Assembly: GCA_031841125.1 (NCBI GenBank) | Contig: CM063110.1 | Location: 34,797,214 to 34,861,213 of the forward strand | Source: Acanthococcus lagerstroemiae | Taxonomy: Eukaryota > Arthropoda > Insecta > Hemiptera > Eriococcidae | Direction: 5' to 3' | Length of the DNA: 64,000 nucleotides | In this document: positions 11,940-26,200 of the stretch, one piece after another | Position numbering within the stretch: position 1 is the first letter of the stretch | Layout of the letters: each line of letters begins with the position of its first letter | Notes under the pieces: generated by a model | Databases searched by the model: none | What the model saw: only the letters and a program-made list of their open reading frames with translations | Told to the model about the DNA's origin: nothing | Program-made: the position numbers and the translations under genes

Positions 11940-13880
11940 TTTAATTTTTTTCTCTTTCCCCCCTCCCCCCGTTTCAATTTGAGTATCATATACATTTCGC
12001 TACCGATACTAGCAATAAAATGAACTAAAGAGGATCGAGTTTTTACTGGTAGGTATCGTAGCAGATAGATATCAGGTCGATAATTATGTATCAAGTTGCA
12101 TATAAAAATATATAAGTTCAGCCCTCGTTAAGCCCAGAATTCACAATTTAAAATATAAACTTGTTGAGCACGTTAGGAATGAAATGAGTTAAGGAGGATC
12201 CAGTTTTTACTGGTAACATAACATACTGACATCAGGTTGATAATTATGTACCTATGTATGTATATGTATGTATTAATTTTCATATAGACTGTCGATAGGC
12301 AAGATACGTGCCTTTTCGCCGACCTTCCTCAAGTAACGAGGTAACTTGTTTTTACTATTCAAATCTGTAGGGAAAAAAATCTCTGTTTGCGAAATCAAAG
12401 ACTTTCCCATGAAGAAATTTTCACCCCTTGGAAAATTTTTTTGCGGGTTCTTCCCCATGAAAAATTGCTGTCCCAAATTCTATTGGTAGCCAAATTGAGA
12501 ACAAATTGAAATTGCCCCACCCCATCCACCTACCCAAAAAAAGAGGTTGCTTCGGTATGTGCTTGATAAAAACTAATCTGGCCTTTGCTCTCTTCATCCC
12601 CCCTCTCTCTTCAAGAAGTCCTTGACGATCTTGATCCCGGATCTGATCACCACGGTCCAGAAATAAGGATCTTAATAATCTAAGGGCAAAGGGTAGCCTA
12701 GAAGAACTAGCAAGTACGTGTTCGATCCGAGCTGAGCGAATGTCAGTAGAGCAGGAACTCATCTTGTATGGAGTGCGAAGGATGTGATCTCTAAAACGTA
12801 AGCTCAGGGTGGCCAGTTTCGGGGAGACCGGGAAGAGTCAGGGAATGCGAGCACACCTGGAAAAGTCAGGGAAAAATCAGTAAATTTTGAAATAAAATCG
12901 AATAATGTGCCACTATTGTACAATTTTCTCTGTCCTCTGTCAGACTCGGTTGAAATTTCTTTCAAAATAATTTGTTTGTTATGAAAAAATTAGAAAATGG
13001 ACTGGAAAAATCTGGAAAAGCCAGTGAATTTTTTGAGTAAAAACTAGTCAATCTGAAGCTTATTTCATTTTTTTTTTTTGGGGGGGGGGGGTCAGTTTTG
13101 GGTGCAGTCATTTGGCGGATAGTCACAAATGGCTCACAAGGCTCCTATAGTGGTGGAGGGCTGAAGCGTTAGAGGATGAAAACTTCTAATTCTTTCAAAT
13201 GTTAGAGAGGCATTACATCTTTGCTTAACCTGAGACATTAGTTCCAGTTCTATTTGAACTATCCTTATTACTCCAGAAAATGTGACCAATATTTTAATCC
13301 TGTGGGAGCTACGGCGTTCTCATCGTGGCCAGAAATCGAAATATTTCTCATATTGGCAAAAACATGCCAACTTGACAAAACTTCTTTTTATCAGAAATTT
13401 ATACTGCATGCACAATTGTACAAAAAAAACAACAAAAAACCGTTACGTTTGAAGACGAGTAGGGAACTGGACGTTCATTTCTGGTAACAGTTTCGGAATT
13501 TTCCTGGGAACCTTTCGCGAAGCGGATTTTTTCGATATCCCCTCCCCTCTCTCGGTTGGGCTGAAACTGAAACTGAAAACTTGACACATTTTTCTCGACG
13601 CTACGCAACTAATCGAATTGCGTCACTCTGTTTCTGTTGAAGCTCTTTTCATCCTCCTCGTCTTCGTCGGATTTCCAAGTTTGTAAACTCGGTACTTGGA
13701 ACGTGTCAGCGATGTGTAATCTGTCGCATTGAGACAGACCTCGTGGCTAGAAATGTGTAGCCACGAGGAGCAGGAAGAGAAAAATACAAATGAGAAAATC
13801 GATGGACTTATTTACTAATATTGGCGATAAGGTTTTTGCGTAACCTATACCTATTGATTTTTGATGAAGTAGCGCTGCTG
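11940..13880. other. no gene recognised; GGAAAAGTCAGGG-type repeats
   Basis: 12815-13030 has several short degenerate repeats of the form GGAAAA(G/T)(C/T)CAG. A T/G tract lies at 13071-13091. 13620-13880 is the distal upstream region of the kinase gene. Open frames here lack signatures. Confidence 0.5.
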
Positions 13881-14213
13881 GATTGAGGGCATCATGTTTT
13901 ACCTGTATTTCCGAAGGGTACCCTCGGTTGGCGAAGTTCAAGGTTGGTTCTCCCTTCGATACCCATAGGCTATTACAGAGGCTCTCGAATGGCGATTCAA
14001 GCTTTCGAAGACTTATAGATATTTATGCGGCTGGAAAACTTCCTTCGCGTTTTCCTCTCTCTGTTGCTTTCGCGGCGCGGTCTTCATCGACGGACGATAT
14101 TTCGAGGATAATCTTAAGGGAGTCGCGTGGGAAGTTGTGCGAATTAACTCGCACTTTCTATTTAATGGAGTCTCGTTCGACTGGCCAGCGTGGCCACTTA
14201 GGCGATTGAGGGT
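13880..14213 (+). promoter_or_regulatory. GckIII: probable 5' UTR / promoter-proximal region of GckIII
   Basis: This stretch directly precedes the one-codon coding exon. It is less AT-rich than the surrounding DNA, rich in CpG (several TCG/CGA triplets), and lacks the transposon repeats that crowd either side. I see no clear TATA box or initiator that can be placed with confidence. The 5' UTR assignment is an inference from position and from the donor at 14217. Confidence 0.4.
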
Positions 14214-14216
14214 ATG
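14214..14216 (+). CDS. GckIII: GckIII coding exon 1: the start codon only
   Basis: ATG at 14214-14216 is followed at once by a consensus donor, GTAAGT (14217-14222). The next exon begins at 14545 after an AG, in phase 0, with AAA GTG GAT CCG. The protein would therefore start M-K-V-D-P-E-L-I-F, the N-terminus I recall for insect GckIII proteins. The 5' UTR would run leftwards from 14213; its start is unknown. There are upstream ATGs (for example 14165), so the 5' end needs transcript support. The splice fit and N-terminal match make this the best start in the window. Confidence 0.72.
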
Positions 14217-17200
14217 GTAAGTTGGCCTCCTCCTATGTACCGTCGTTCATTTGTATTTATATTATCATAATTGCGGAGGTGAAAAAAATTCCGAGTAAAT
14301 TCGACGATATTGAATGCAGTTCAGACGACGATAATTACGAATGTCGTATCAGCGTAGAAAATTTTCGTCGCTTGTGAATGCACAGTTGCGGTTGCACCGT
14401 GAAGTGCATGCGCATAATAATCACCGACGCATCTACGTGTATATTTATGATAATAATTTGAAAATGTTTACATGGGAAGCCGCGTGTATACGTGCGTAAT
14501 TAAGAAGATAATAATATTTATATTCGTGTTGGGTTTGTTCGTAGAAAGTGGATCCGGAGTTGATATTCACGAAACAAGAACGTATCGGCAAAGGATCATT
14601 CGGCGAAGTGTTCAAAGGCATCGATAACCGAACACATCAAGTCGTAGCCATTAAAATAATCGATCTAGAGGAAGCCGAAGATGAGATCGAAGATATTCAG
14701 CAGGAGATTATGGTGCTGTCCCAGTGCGACAGTCCTTACGTCACCAAATACTACGGATCATACCTCAAAGTAATTATTGGCTTTTGTTTCTTCATAATAT
14801 ATATCGTGTACATCCCGCTGTACGGCGTAGGCGGATTAGCTGTCAACTCAGAAAAAAATTAAAAGAATGATGAGAGGACTGTGAGAGAATACGGAACAAC
14901 ATAATTGAAAACCACACACCTGACTCCTCACCTTGCCAACTCCACAGCTTGTCTCCGGAACTGTTTGTTGCCTCAAAATATGTTTCAAACAAAGGGTATT
15001 TCGTATAAAACTGTAGAAAAATGTTCTTCTAAAAGCTTGTCTGTGTCAGAATTCGTCGAGCGAGTGGACTTCGAGTTGAACTAAACTTCCAGCGAAAATG
15101 TTTTATTCACCAATTGTTTTGAACTAGACTGGCTCCTTAATCAACGTACTCAAAGTCTCTGGTAATATCGATGGAGCTGAATTGTTTTTTATTCTAAATG
15201 ATCTTATTATGAAAACCGAGGCACCTGAAAGGGAAGTGTGCAAAAATGAAGATGACAATAAAATGTCAACATGGGCGTCTTTTTTTCTGGGAGGAGGCCA
15301 TTTAACTCGATTAAATTATCAATGAAAGTACAATTTCGATGGAATTTCTTGGGTACTATAGTTGATGAACTCGTTTTCATGTTAATTCGACTCTGGTGGA
15401 AATTATGGCATCCAGTATGGAGGAGGGGTCTAAATGTGAATGCATCCGCAGTCATAAGATGTAAGTATAACCTAGATTTTCTTCAATTGAAGAGCTCTTT
15501 TTCAAAATGGCCTGGGTCAGTTTTTGTTAAAAGTGAGTTTGATGCGCTAGCGTTGTTAGTGATTGAAAAAGCAGTTGACTTCCAAAATGGCCTTTGTCGA
15601 AAGTCTTCCAGAGTGACATAATGCCAAAATATGTGAAATTGATTTTTGATCACTGCTGTGTGGTATTAATGCCAGAAATTTCAGTTTTTCAGTGAATCTG
15701 ATGAAAAGGACGTTAACTTTTACAACGGTAAAAAGAGTAAGGAAAAAATCTAGAAGTAGGTTTCGACAATGTATTATGGTGAAACTTACACGTTATGTGA
15801 GCTAGAAACCTACGTGCTAGCATCATCGAACATATTTTACTTTTTCAAAATGGCCTATGTCAAAGAGTTTCCAACTTGGATACCTTGAAGCCCCCGAAAT
15901 GACAGTTTTTCACGAGTAATTTTTATGAAGTAAAATATATTTTCTATTTTTCGTCAAATAAAATAGCAGAGAGTAGGGAGGAAAACAGTTTATTATGAAC
16001 CTGTTAGCACGTATAATAATGGGTAGGGGGTAGTGATATTGGGTAGTGAATTGATAATTTATCGATTATTCAAACCCAAGAAATGATGTGCTTATATTTT
16101 ATGGTTATTAGCATTTTCTGATTTAAGCCCTCGCCCCCCCCCCCCTAGGTATTACCGTATTCTTGTTGAGTTGATTGTGAAACAATTTCAGTTATTTGAA
16201 ATTTTCCTAGTGATGAGATCCAGACCTATAAAACCCGCATTGTACTTTAGTTCAGTAGTTCTCAAACTGTGAGGTGTGCCCCCCCCCCCGAGAGGGGCGG
16301 AAAGGATTTACAGGAAGGAGTGGCAAATTGGCCAATAGTCAAATAATAAAATATACGCGATAGGAACACCGAAACTTTACACAGGATGTATAGTCACGTT
16401 TTTTTATTTTTCTAAGAAAAGTGAATTATGCCTTTTTCAATCCCGTATTTGAGTAGACAGGGTGTTTACCGGTCCATCAAGTCCAATAAATTCGATAAAA
16501 GACCAATATGCATCCGAAAAATGGTCCGATAAGTCAAATAAAAGTTCAATAATTTTAATATTGGTCCAGTAAAAAAAATTGAAAAATAAAAAAATAAGTG
16601 TAATATTCATAATGTTGTAGGAAACTTGACTGGATACAGTATTTGAAAAAGGGTCTTCAGTTCTTGGAAAGAGACAATTTTTCAGCGATTAAAAAAAAAA
16701 AATTATAATAAATCAATAAAAAATGATAAAAATTTTGCATGGGTTTTCCTGTTTTAGTTGTGATCAGGCGTTTGAAATGGTCCAATAAAAGTCCAATATT
16801 TTCCATATTCAAATCTGGTAGACACCCTGGTAGACCATTCCCAGAACTCTGTGCCTGCCAAAAAATTGAAAATTGCGGTTATTCTTCGTTTATTACCGGG
16901 GGTGGAGATTTATTTTACAAGAGAAACTTCATGATGGGATTCCCAACATCACTTCTATCAACTAAGCACAAAAAACAGAGTTTAGTAATAGTATTTTCGC
17001 GTAGTAATGTTATTTTGCGTTTTTACTTATTTCAACACTTTTGGCAGGTACCTAGAGATCTGGAAATGGACTACTCAATTTCTCTATTCCATTCTATATG
17101 TAAGGGTGTGCCAATTCACAATTTCTTCCTTCTGTAGTCCAGAGCGTACTCCACTGAAGATGGCATAGCAGCCGAAAGCGCTCTGGAATACAGAAGGAAG

Positions 17201-20200
17201 AAATTGTGAATTGGCACGCCTTACATATAAAATTTACCAAGTTCACTCACACTCCAACATGGACACTATTATCTATTCCATTTTTAGTTTAGTGCATGTT
17301 TCTTTATTGTTCAGCAGAAATGAACAAAATTGTATTATTTTTGGGCCGCATAAATCAGGGGCGGTACTGTGGATATGTCCCCTCTTGAGAGTCAAGAAGA
17401 TGGTTGAAATTGCTCATTTTTACTATCAAAATTCTTTGTTCGTAACTTACAAATTTAGAACTTTTTGTGATCAAAGAAATCTGAAAATAATGATAAATGC
17501 GGATGCCCTGTAAGAGTATTCTAGAAGAAAAAAGCGAAGTTCAAATTTGCCGACTCAGAACTCCAAATTTGCTGAGTTTACTTAATTTGATATGCAAAAA
17601 AACCAGAAGGGAAAAGGAAAAAGTTCTCTCTTGCTTAAACTTGAGTTGTAACAGAGTTTTACTCAAGTCTGGAAGAATCTGAACGGGTTCTAACCAGTCT
17701 TGAGAAGTTTAAATTAAAAGACTTCAAGGAGTCCTGAATAAGCCTGTAGGTGTCTTGAAGAATCCAGCACAATTCTAGAAAAAACTTGCACAAGTCTAAA
17801 AGTGTCTTGTTGCGTTTTCGACTCTCGAAAACTCAGAATAACTCCTGAAAAAAGTAGATAACTCGTGAACAGTAGATTCGATTTGAATTTTATTTTTTTA
17901 GGAATTCAAAAATGGCTAGTATGAGAAAACTGCCTCCTGGAAACCCGAAAGTAAGTGTTGTATTAACTTTTGGAAATTCGGAATTTTCTAGTTTGCTATA
18001 TGACTCTTAAATTTAACATAGGATATCTCTTGAAGGCAACTTGCAATTTTGCTTTCAAAAGTCCTGAGAACTGAGTGGCCAGAAAAATTGATTCAAGTAG
18101 GAAAATTGGTTCTCGTCAGCGAACCAGTTGAATACCTTCGCAAAAGTTGATGAGGAAAAATAATAAGACGAAAATTTAGTTGAAATCGATAAACTTTGTC
18201 AGATTCATTGACTTCTTAACATTGATTACCAATAAAAATCTGTAGAGTTATTAGACTAGTCAACTGGTGAGAGCCAATCTTCTTATTCGAACCAATTTTT
18301 CTGGTCAAACTCCACTTTTCGGATGTACTGGCAAAATTTCAAATTGTCTCTATGGGACGCCAGTTGTGTTCAGTTACGAAGTAATTAGGAATCTAAAATA
18401 TTCAGAACTTTCAAAAATTAGTGACACTTATTTTCAAAATCCTAGAGTTTTCTGCTCTTGCTGGTTTCAAATCCCCCCCCCCTCCCCCTCGAGAAAAAAA
18501 TCCAATCCATTTTAAAACAAACAAGCCTTGGAGACTTTAATAAACGTCGAAGAGTGAAGGTTTTTAGTGACTCGTAAACAAGTCTGGGAAAGCCTTGAAA
18601 AATGTTAAGCAGCTTTGGCTTTGAATGAAGGACTCAAAGGAGAAAAATACTTTTCAACTGGATGGTGACATTCGGAAAAGGAAGACAGGAATAAGAAAGA
18701 AAGAATGAAGAAATAATATTATTCTTAATTCGGATTTTTTCTAAATACGGTTCAGAGTAGGAAAGAAAGCCGATATTTTCAAATATTTCTTTCGGTGCAC
18801 TTCTGTAGGAGTGGTAGGAACTTGGAACGTTCCACTAATGTAGAGTATCTACCGCTCCCCCATGCTCTCCACAAGTTCTTCATTTTAATTAAAAGTCTCC
18901 TAAACATTCAAAAAGCCCGAAACATTTTTCCAAAATAAACTTTAAATTGCTGAATGTTTTCGAAATATTGATAATAATTAACTACTTACAAAACTGGAAG
19001 AAGTTTCAGAAAATCAAATAGTGAATCCTCCGGTCTCAGTGGCGTAGCCAGGATTTTTCAAGGGGGGGGGGGCGTCAGCAAAATGTTTGGGGGTACACCT
19101 AATATGAAATGTATATTTTTTACATTGACGTATCAGTATGTTGTGCTTTTCAACTTCAATAGACCTTTTCCAAGTCGACATCATACAGTGAGTTACAGTA
19201 CTTCGTTATTGTTCGCAAAAATACCCATTGTTGCGCCAACGAACGTATTAACTCCCATAAGAAAACACACGGAGCAAAGATCATTATGTTACTACCTGAG
19301 AATAAGAAATTTGTTAGAAACTAAAAGTTTATTAGCAAATGCCAAGAACCTTCTGGATTAGAAATATATACCTTTAGTTTCTAAGAAATTTCTTATTCTG
19401 AGGTAGTTACGTAATGATCTTTGTTCCGTGTGTTTTTCTTATGAGAGTAATACATTCAGTAGCGCAAAAACGGGTATTTTTGCCAACAAGTGTCATCACC
19501 AGAAAAAGGTCTATTATGCATCTGAATTTAAATTTTATTTCGCGCATTTATTGTGATACTGCAGGCATATAAAAAATTCTCATCTCAAGGGGGGAGGATT
19601 CACTCCATAATCCACCCCCCCCCCGTTGGCTACGCCACTGTCCGGTTCTCATATAGTACCTCATTTTTTGTATTTTATTTGTGTGTACTGTGAACATGTT
19701 GGTAAAATTCGGTGGGGAAATTATGCTGAAACATAACTGATCAGAATTTCTACATTTGTAGTATCTTCGGGGTAGAAGAACGAAAGAATTCATATGAATG
19801 AATAGGTACGTACGTATATCGAGGGTTCTGAGAGTAATCAGCACTCCTTCGATTGTTTGTAGGCATTAGTAAACAGGAAAATTGAAAATTACCAATGTTG
19901 GTATACAAACAGGGTGTTCCAGCTAAACATACTGAGCCAGTAGAAAATGATAGTAATCGCCGAGAACAAAAAACTTTCTTTACTTGTATTGCCCATACTT
20001 AAGATTGAAGGGGCTACAAGTCTTCAAAGTCTGAAAAATAGTTAAACTTCATTGCGAATCTGATTAAGCTACTGATTTTATTTCAGAAATAGAACATTGA
20101 AAAGGTAACAAAGTGATATTCGTATTTCAGAAATTGAAGGTTTGTAAAATTTGAAAGTTGTGCGACTTCACAATTTTATTGAAATTTTATTATTAGAATG

Positions 20201-23200
20201 TTAAAACGGTAAAGCCCCTTCAGTTTCAAAGGTAGGTAGTTCAGTCCGGTAGATTTCTGTTACCTTTTCAATGTTGTACCTATTGAATATTTTCGAAGAA
20301 CATTCTGAAATGAATTCAGTGATTGTTCGTTATCTTTAAACTTTGAAGATGTGTAGGCGTTTCAATTTTGAGTACAGGCCATGCTTATACAAACGCCTCT
20401 CGCCAAGTACTATCATCTTTTACCGGCTCGACTTGCTAAGCTGGAACGCTCAAGTGCCCCATTACATTTTTAGAGTGGTAACGAAAAAGTTGTAAAAGGT
20501 ATCATTCGTCCGGAATTAGGTGGCGACATTTTATGTTACATCAGTTTTTTCTTACACCCAATTGATATTTCTTAGAACTTCGAACATCACTCTCGGTGCA
20601 TGTAATCGGGGGGTGAGAACGAAGGATCATCAGGATTTCTGCGAACTGTTCGTATATTGTTGGCGTACCTTCGCTTTCATGACCACCTGTGCTGAAAATC
20701 ATTATTCGTAATTTGTTCAGCAGTTCACTCTGAATCAAAGCTAATTCATACAGGATTATACCTTCTAGAAACTTGCTAATATCCGGTATTAGTTTTTTTT
20801 TTCTTCTTCTTAATTTTGTATAATTTTGCAGTTACTCATTGCCGTCAGTTATTTGAAGTAATTTTGTCCTTTGGTGATGTCCTTTTCCCCGATGACGCCA
20901 GTCACGTTGTTTTCAGTGGATATAGATCGTGTGCACTGCAGTGCCACTTTTGTCATCCTCTCCTTTTTTTCCCCTCCCGGAATCGGAGGCGTCTTTTCAT
21001 TATTCGTGACGCGAAGTTTCTAGAACTTTTTTCTCGCTAACATACGATACGTCTTTCGCACGTTTCCCCCAGCTTCACCCCTGCTGTGCTCTATTATATA
21101 TAGTTTCTACCAGTTTTCGACAAACTTCTCGCTTTCTGATTTTCCATCTGGATGTTTTTTCGGACGAATTTTCTTATGACCTTTAATTTCAATTCTGAAT
21201 GTTTTTCTTTTCGTTGAGCGTACCTTCTCTGGCGAATATTTTTGCCGTATATTAAAGTTTGAATCGACGTCTAACAAGCGTGCGTATGGAAAACAAATTA
21301 AAAACGTATACGAGTTTATCTGAAGTATTGGAAACTTATGTGACGGGTGCGCAAGCTGTACGATTGTGAGTAATTGGCGAATGATATTACGAAAAAGTTT
21401 ATTTGTTGAAGATTTTTCGATGGGCTCTATCGGGCCCTCTTCTTTTTCCTGAAAAAGAGAAAGTTGAAATCCACAGACGGGCTGTATTTTTCCTAGAATT
21501 TTAATTTTGAGGCCCGAAAACTCGATGAGGGGCTATCAGAAGCAGTGATTTTTTTTTTAAATTGCGCAGCAAAACAGCCGAAAGCTTATTTTTTGCACGA
21601 GGCGTTTATTTTCCATTCTTTTGTTGTGTCTTGTAAGATCGGGAATTTTCTTAAGAGAAAAAATATCGGTCAAAACAAATTTGCTTCTGGCATTTTTTTT
21701 CTGACTCTATTCCCTTTTTATTTATCCTCTTTCGCTTCGGCTTTACCAATTTCGAGTAATATCAAAGGACCGCGTGTTTGTGACGAGGTTAGCGACGAAT
21801 AGTCGTAATTCTGTGCGCCAGGTTTTCAGTGGGCGTCCCTGTGACTCGACGTCTCTTGGTACCGTCTCCAGATCGGTGTTTATGGTTGATCGTGCCACGG
21901 TTAGTCTGGGAAGATTTCATATCTGTGTAGGTCTTACCTATTGTTGGAATTCTGAATAAATGATGGCTATCGGTGGTCTAATTTTTCGAACAAACAAATG
22001 GTTGATAATTGGACGACAGATTTGGTATCTTGCCCTTCTAGTTCCGAGACAGTTAAAGATGTTGTCGGAATAAAAAGTACCTGCGTTACCATGACACGAG
22101 TTCTGTTTTGAATGGAATAAGCATTCTAATAATATGGATATTTACTTATTATTAGCCCATGATTGGTATACGTTCAAACATTTGCTCAGTGAAACTAATT
22201 ATCCCATTTAACTTTTCATCGTTGAATTCAGACCTTGCAAAATAATTTTGTTTGTTTTTTCTTATAATAATCCGTAGATTCTGTATGCAATTTCCCTAAA
22301 TGTACGAAACTGTTTTCATCTCAGCTAACTGCAGTGGAAGATTTTCAGTGACAAGAAATGGCGTAACCAGAATCACCTGTTACATATATTGGTGTTTATA
22401 TAGTTCCGCTTAGAAAAATAATTATTCAGGATTGTTATTTAACGTTGAATTTTGTAAACTCACTGCATTTGATGCCAGAGGGGTGTACTAATTCATCAGG
22501 AATGTTACCTACTGCAAAGAGTTGAAAGTTGATTTTTCATGTAGAAGTTGCCACAGCCATGAATTTAAACGCAAAATCTCAGTTCATTTCTACGATACAC
22601 ATTTCCCACAAGTGTAAAAATTCCCAGGCAACTGATACGGACTCTCTCTCTCTCTCTTCAAGTGTCTAGTTGTCTACTGTTGAAGGAGCACGGAGAAATA
22701 GTTCATAACTTCACCACCCCAGTGCGCTTTAGAGTTAAACAGTGCTGCTGTTCAAATAGCCCCAACGTTCAAAGTAGCTCCATTTTACTAAGTCTTCCAT
22801 TCTTGCTTAAAACCAGTAGACGCTCTTTAAAAGGCTCTTCCAAACTTGCCAAAGATTCTTTCGGACTCTTTCAGGTTTGATCAGGATTCTTCAAGACTAG
22901 ATCGTGAAAACGAGTTTAAGACGGTTGAAAACTTATTTGAGAGAAGACTCTGTATGTGTTCAAAATTCTTGAATCTGTGAATTCTCAAGAGGGCAGACAT
23001 TTTTTCCGTCAAGATCACTGTGCACAGAATGTTTGGTTAGTTCCTCCACATTAAAACTACCCAAAATTCGATTATCGGTGACACACCGGTTCTGCCGTGT
23101 GAAAGCATCAATATAAACGTGTATCTTTGTGCTCATTGTCCGATATTCAGCCGACGCCGGTATCGGTGGAATATCGTGAGAATCACCGATATCCCGACGA

Positions 23201-26200
23201 TAATTATTGATATCGGTATCGGCTGAATATCGGACGATGAGCGCAAAGATACACGTTTATATTGATGCTTTCACACGGCAGAGCCGGTCTGTCACAGATA
23301 ATCTAATTTTGAGCAGTTTTGATGTGGAGGCATGAACCAAAAATTGGGTATATAGAATTCTGTGCGCACGTTCCTCATTCAGCCTCTTTCTGGGGAGAGA
23401 AGGTCTTATTAGATGCAAAAGTCGTCTACAATATGCCTCGCTAGAATGGGACTCCGTCCACCCCATTCTCTTGCCGCGCCGAAGTCCCCTCACTTGGTCA
23501 TTATTGACTCTTTACATAGAAGTCATCATCATATTAGTGTCACACATACTCTCGCTTTATTACTAGACCGCTTCTGGGTGACACGAAGTCGGTAACTGAT
23601 CAAATCCATCTTCAAAATGTGCCATGGATGTCGGAAATGGATTGGGGGTCTATACCAATTGCCTCCTCTCCGAGCAGTTCGTGTGGTGGATGTTGGACCA
23701 TTCCTACACGCTGGGGTTGATTGCTTTGGATCTATTCTGGTCCACCAATCCTCACCCCACATGCCGTTGAAGACTTACGTAGTCCTATTCACATGTCTGG
23801 TAACACGGGCCGTCCACCTGGAACTGACTCGTGATAAGACAGGCAGTGAGTTTCTTCTCTGTCTCATTCGGTTTACAAACCGCCGACGGGTACCTCAATT
23901 TATGATTTCAGACAATGGTACCAACTTCACCTTTGTTGAACCGTTAGTAAGCCGTATCGTCAAACTTCATGATCACAAGGTGAACAAATTTATCCCCTCG
24001 AACCGAATTGATTGGAACTTCATCCCTGCCTTCACCCCTTGGTACGGGAGAGTCTATGAACGCATGGAGAGAGTGGTGAAGACGAGCCTCAAAAAGACGC
24101 TCGGTTCATACCAGTAGGGAATCGACTATGTGACCCTCAATACTGCACTCTGTCAAGTGGAAGATATTGTTAATAGCCGACCATTAACTTATGTGTCTCA
24201 GATGAACTGTAGGTATCAGCCACTTATACCCAACTACTTTCTTAAACTAGGTGGTAGCAATGTCCTTGGGCTAGTTTCCGATTTCGGCAATGCCTTTCGA
24301 CACTATTTTTCCTTCCTCAAGAAAAACTCTGTTTACTATCATCGCCTCGGCAGGGGCTCCCTGCCGTTCCAACCACGTCGTGGCGATGTAGTCCTTATTC
24401 AAGAAATGACAGGGGAGGTATCCACATAGCCAATCACCAACACCGACACGATATCGGGTCAGTGTGAAAGGTATCCGTAGAGTCGATCACCGATACCGGC
24501 ACGATATCGGACATGTGTGTGAAAAGGCACTACAGTTCCAACTTCAAAAATTCGTAGAAAATCGGGAGTATGAGCTACGGATTCGTCCGTGGATTCACTT
24601 GTTTGCAAATTTTATCTAGTAACATGCTGCGCTCTTGATTCAATATCGACGAGATGGTACCTTTTCTTGTAGACGTTAGGCGTACACATTATTCAGCTTT
24701 AGCACTGATTACTGCGCCAAATTTCGGATTTCCTGTAATTTTCGTATTTAGTTGTCAATTTTGCGGATAATTCGACTGGACTAACGTTTGTGTTCGTTAT
24801 AAATTGTAACATCCGCCATTCAGTTCTTTGCCTGCGGCCCTGCGAGAAAAGTAGCCTCGGTACTCGGTAGACATTTATGGCTTTATTCTTACAGGACCGC
24901 CTTTTTACAGATGCACGTACGGATATACGCGAGCGGACGTTCAGGTGTACGTATATGATATACGAACGTAGCCTTCGAAAAAATTACATAAAATATTCGT
25001 GAACTTTTTCAGAGGATATAAGAAAATTCCGATCGTACATAGTCGCTCGCATTTTGTCATATAAAAATTCCATCTCGGTGTACTTTCTCACGCGAATATA
25101 AACGGTTTGAAGCGTCGCGTCGTTATTACGGAACCGAGTCGACCGCGCTACTATGTAATTTCCCAATCGGTGTCGAATGTCGAATCATTTTGTTGCCCAA
25201 GTCTCGGTAGTGCAACGCGGAATCGAAATCGATGGCCTCAAAGTGCCAACGATTGGATTCTAGACCGATGTATGCGATCAAATTTTCATCGCCACGTCGA
25301 GCACTCCGTAAAAAATTGTTAGCATTTACGCATCTGCTGGAAGTGGCGATAGACTGTCTAGGAGGGCGATCATGAATCCCAGACCCAGTATTCCAACATT
25401 TTATTTTGAAGTGAACCGTCCGCTTGCTTCTGAAGGGGAAAACCTTGGAGAATTTGTGATCCCCTGTGGAGAGGCATCAGGAAGTCTCTCCCCTCCCTGT
25501 ATACCGACAACTCGGTCACCGATGTGTTGATCTGTTGTACGAAGAAATGAGAACGACCATCGGAAATTGAAATTATTGGAATAAGTCGTCGATGGAGTTT
25601 GAAGAACGTGCATGCTGAGCTCTTGGAAATTACATATTTTGTCGTACTGTGTTGTGATTTTCCTTCCTTAATCTGAAAACATATGTTGTGAAGAATTGAC
25701 CCGACGAGGTCTCTCTCTGGTTACCAAACTGACCAGATCGAAGTCCGGTAAACATGAACACGTTTATAAGTGTTTTCAGTTGAACATCTCGATAAAGCGT
25801 TCGCACTAGAGACAACTTAGCGTGTATTAAGTCATCGATACGAAACATGATTTCTTAGTACGAGATGTAATTATACGTGCGTTGATTATCGAGCATGTGT
25901 AGATTTGTTAACTGTATTGGATCTGTGAGCTGTCAGCGTAGGCTCAAATTTACTGAGTATTGGCAGTTGTGTGTCGAGTACCTGAAACTATATTATTCGT
26001 TCAAATTAGCTTCGCCTTTGAACGTTTTCCGACACTATATTTACAATCGTCTTTGAGAACTTGATTATCTGGCACGATTGGCCGATTATCGTATGAACTG
26101 CTTACCATGTTTTGTATCATAAGGTTCTTCAACTCGTGACAATACTCGCCTCTCAAAATTGGATAGTAAACATTCACTAGTTTCGGTTCTCTTGTACAAG

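Noticed and set aside
12421..12762. 113-codon minus-strand frame
   Set aside because: No homology pattern; Arg/Leu-rich by chance, upstream intergenic region.
14548..14862. Reading the kinase exon as starting at GTG 14548 and ending at the stop near 14860
   Set aside because: GTG is an internal Val codon; the AG at 14543-14544, the donor at 14770 and exact phase with the other exons show this is an internal exon.
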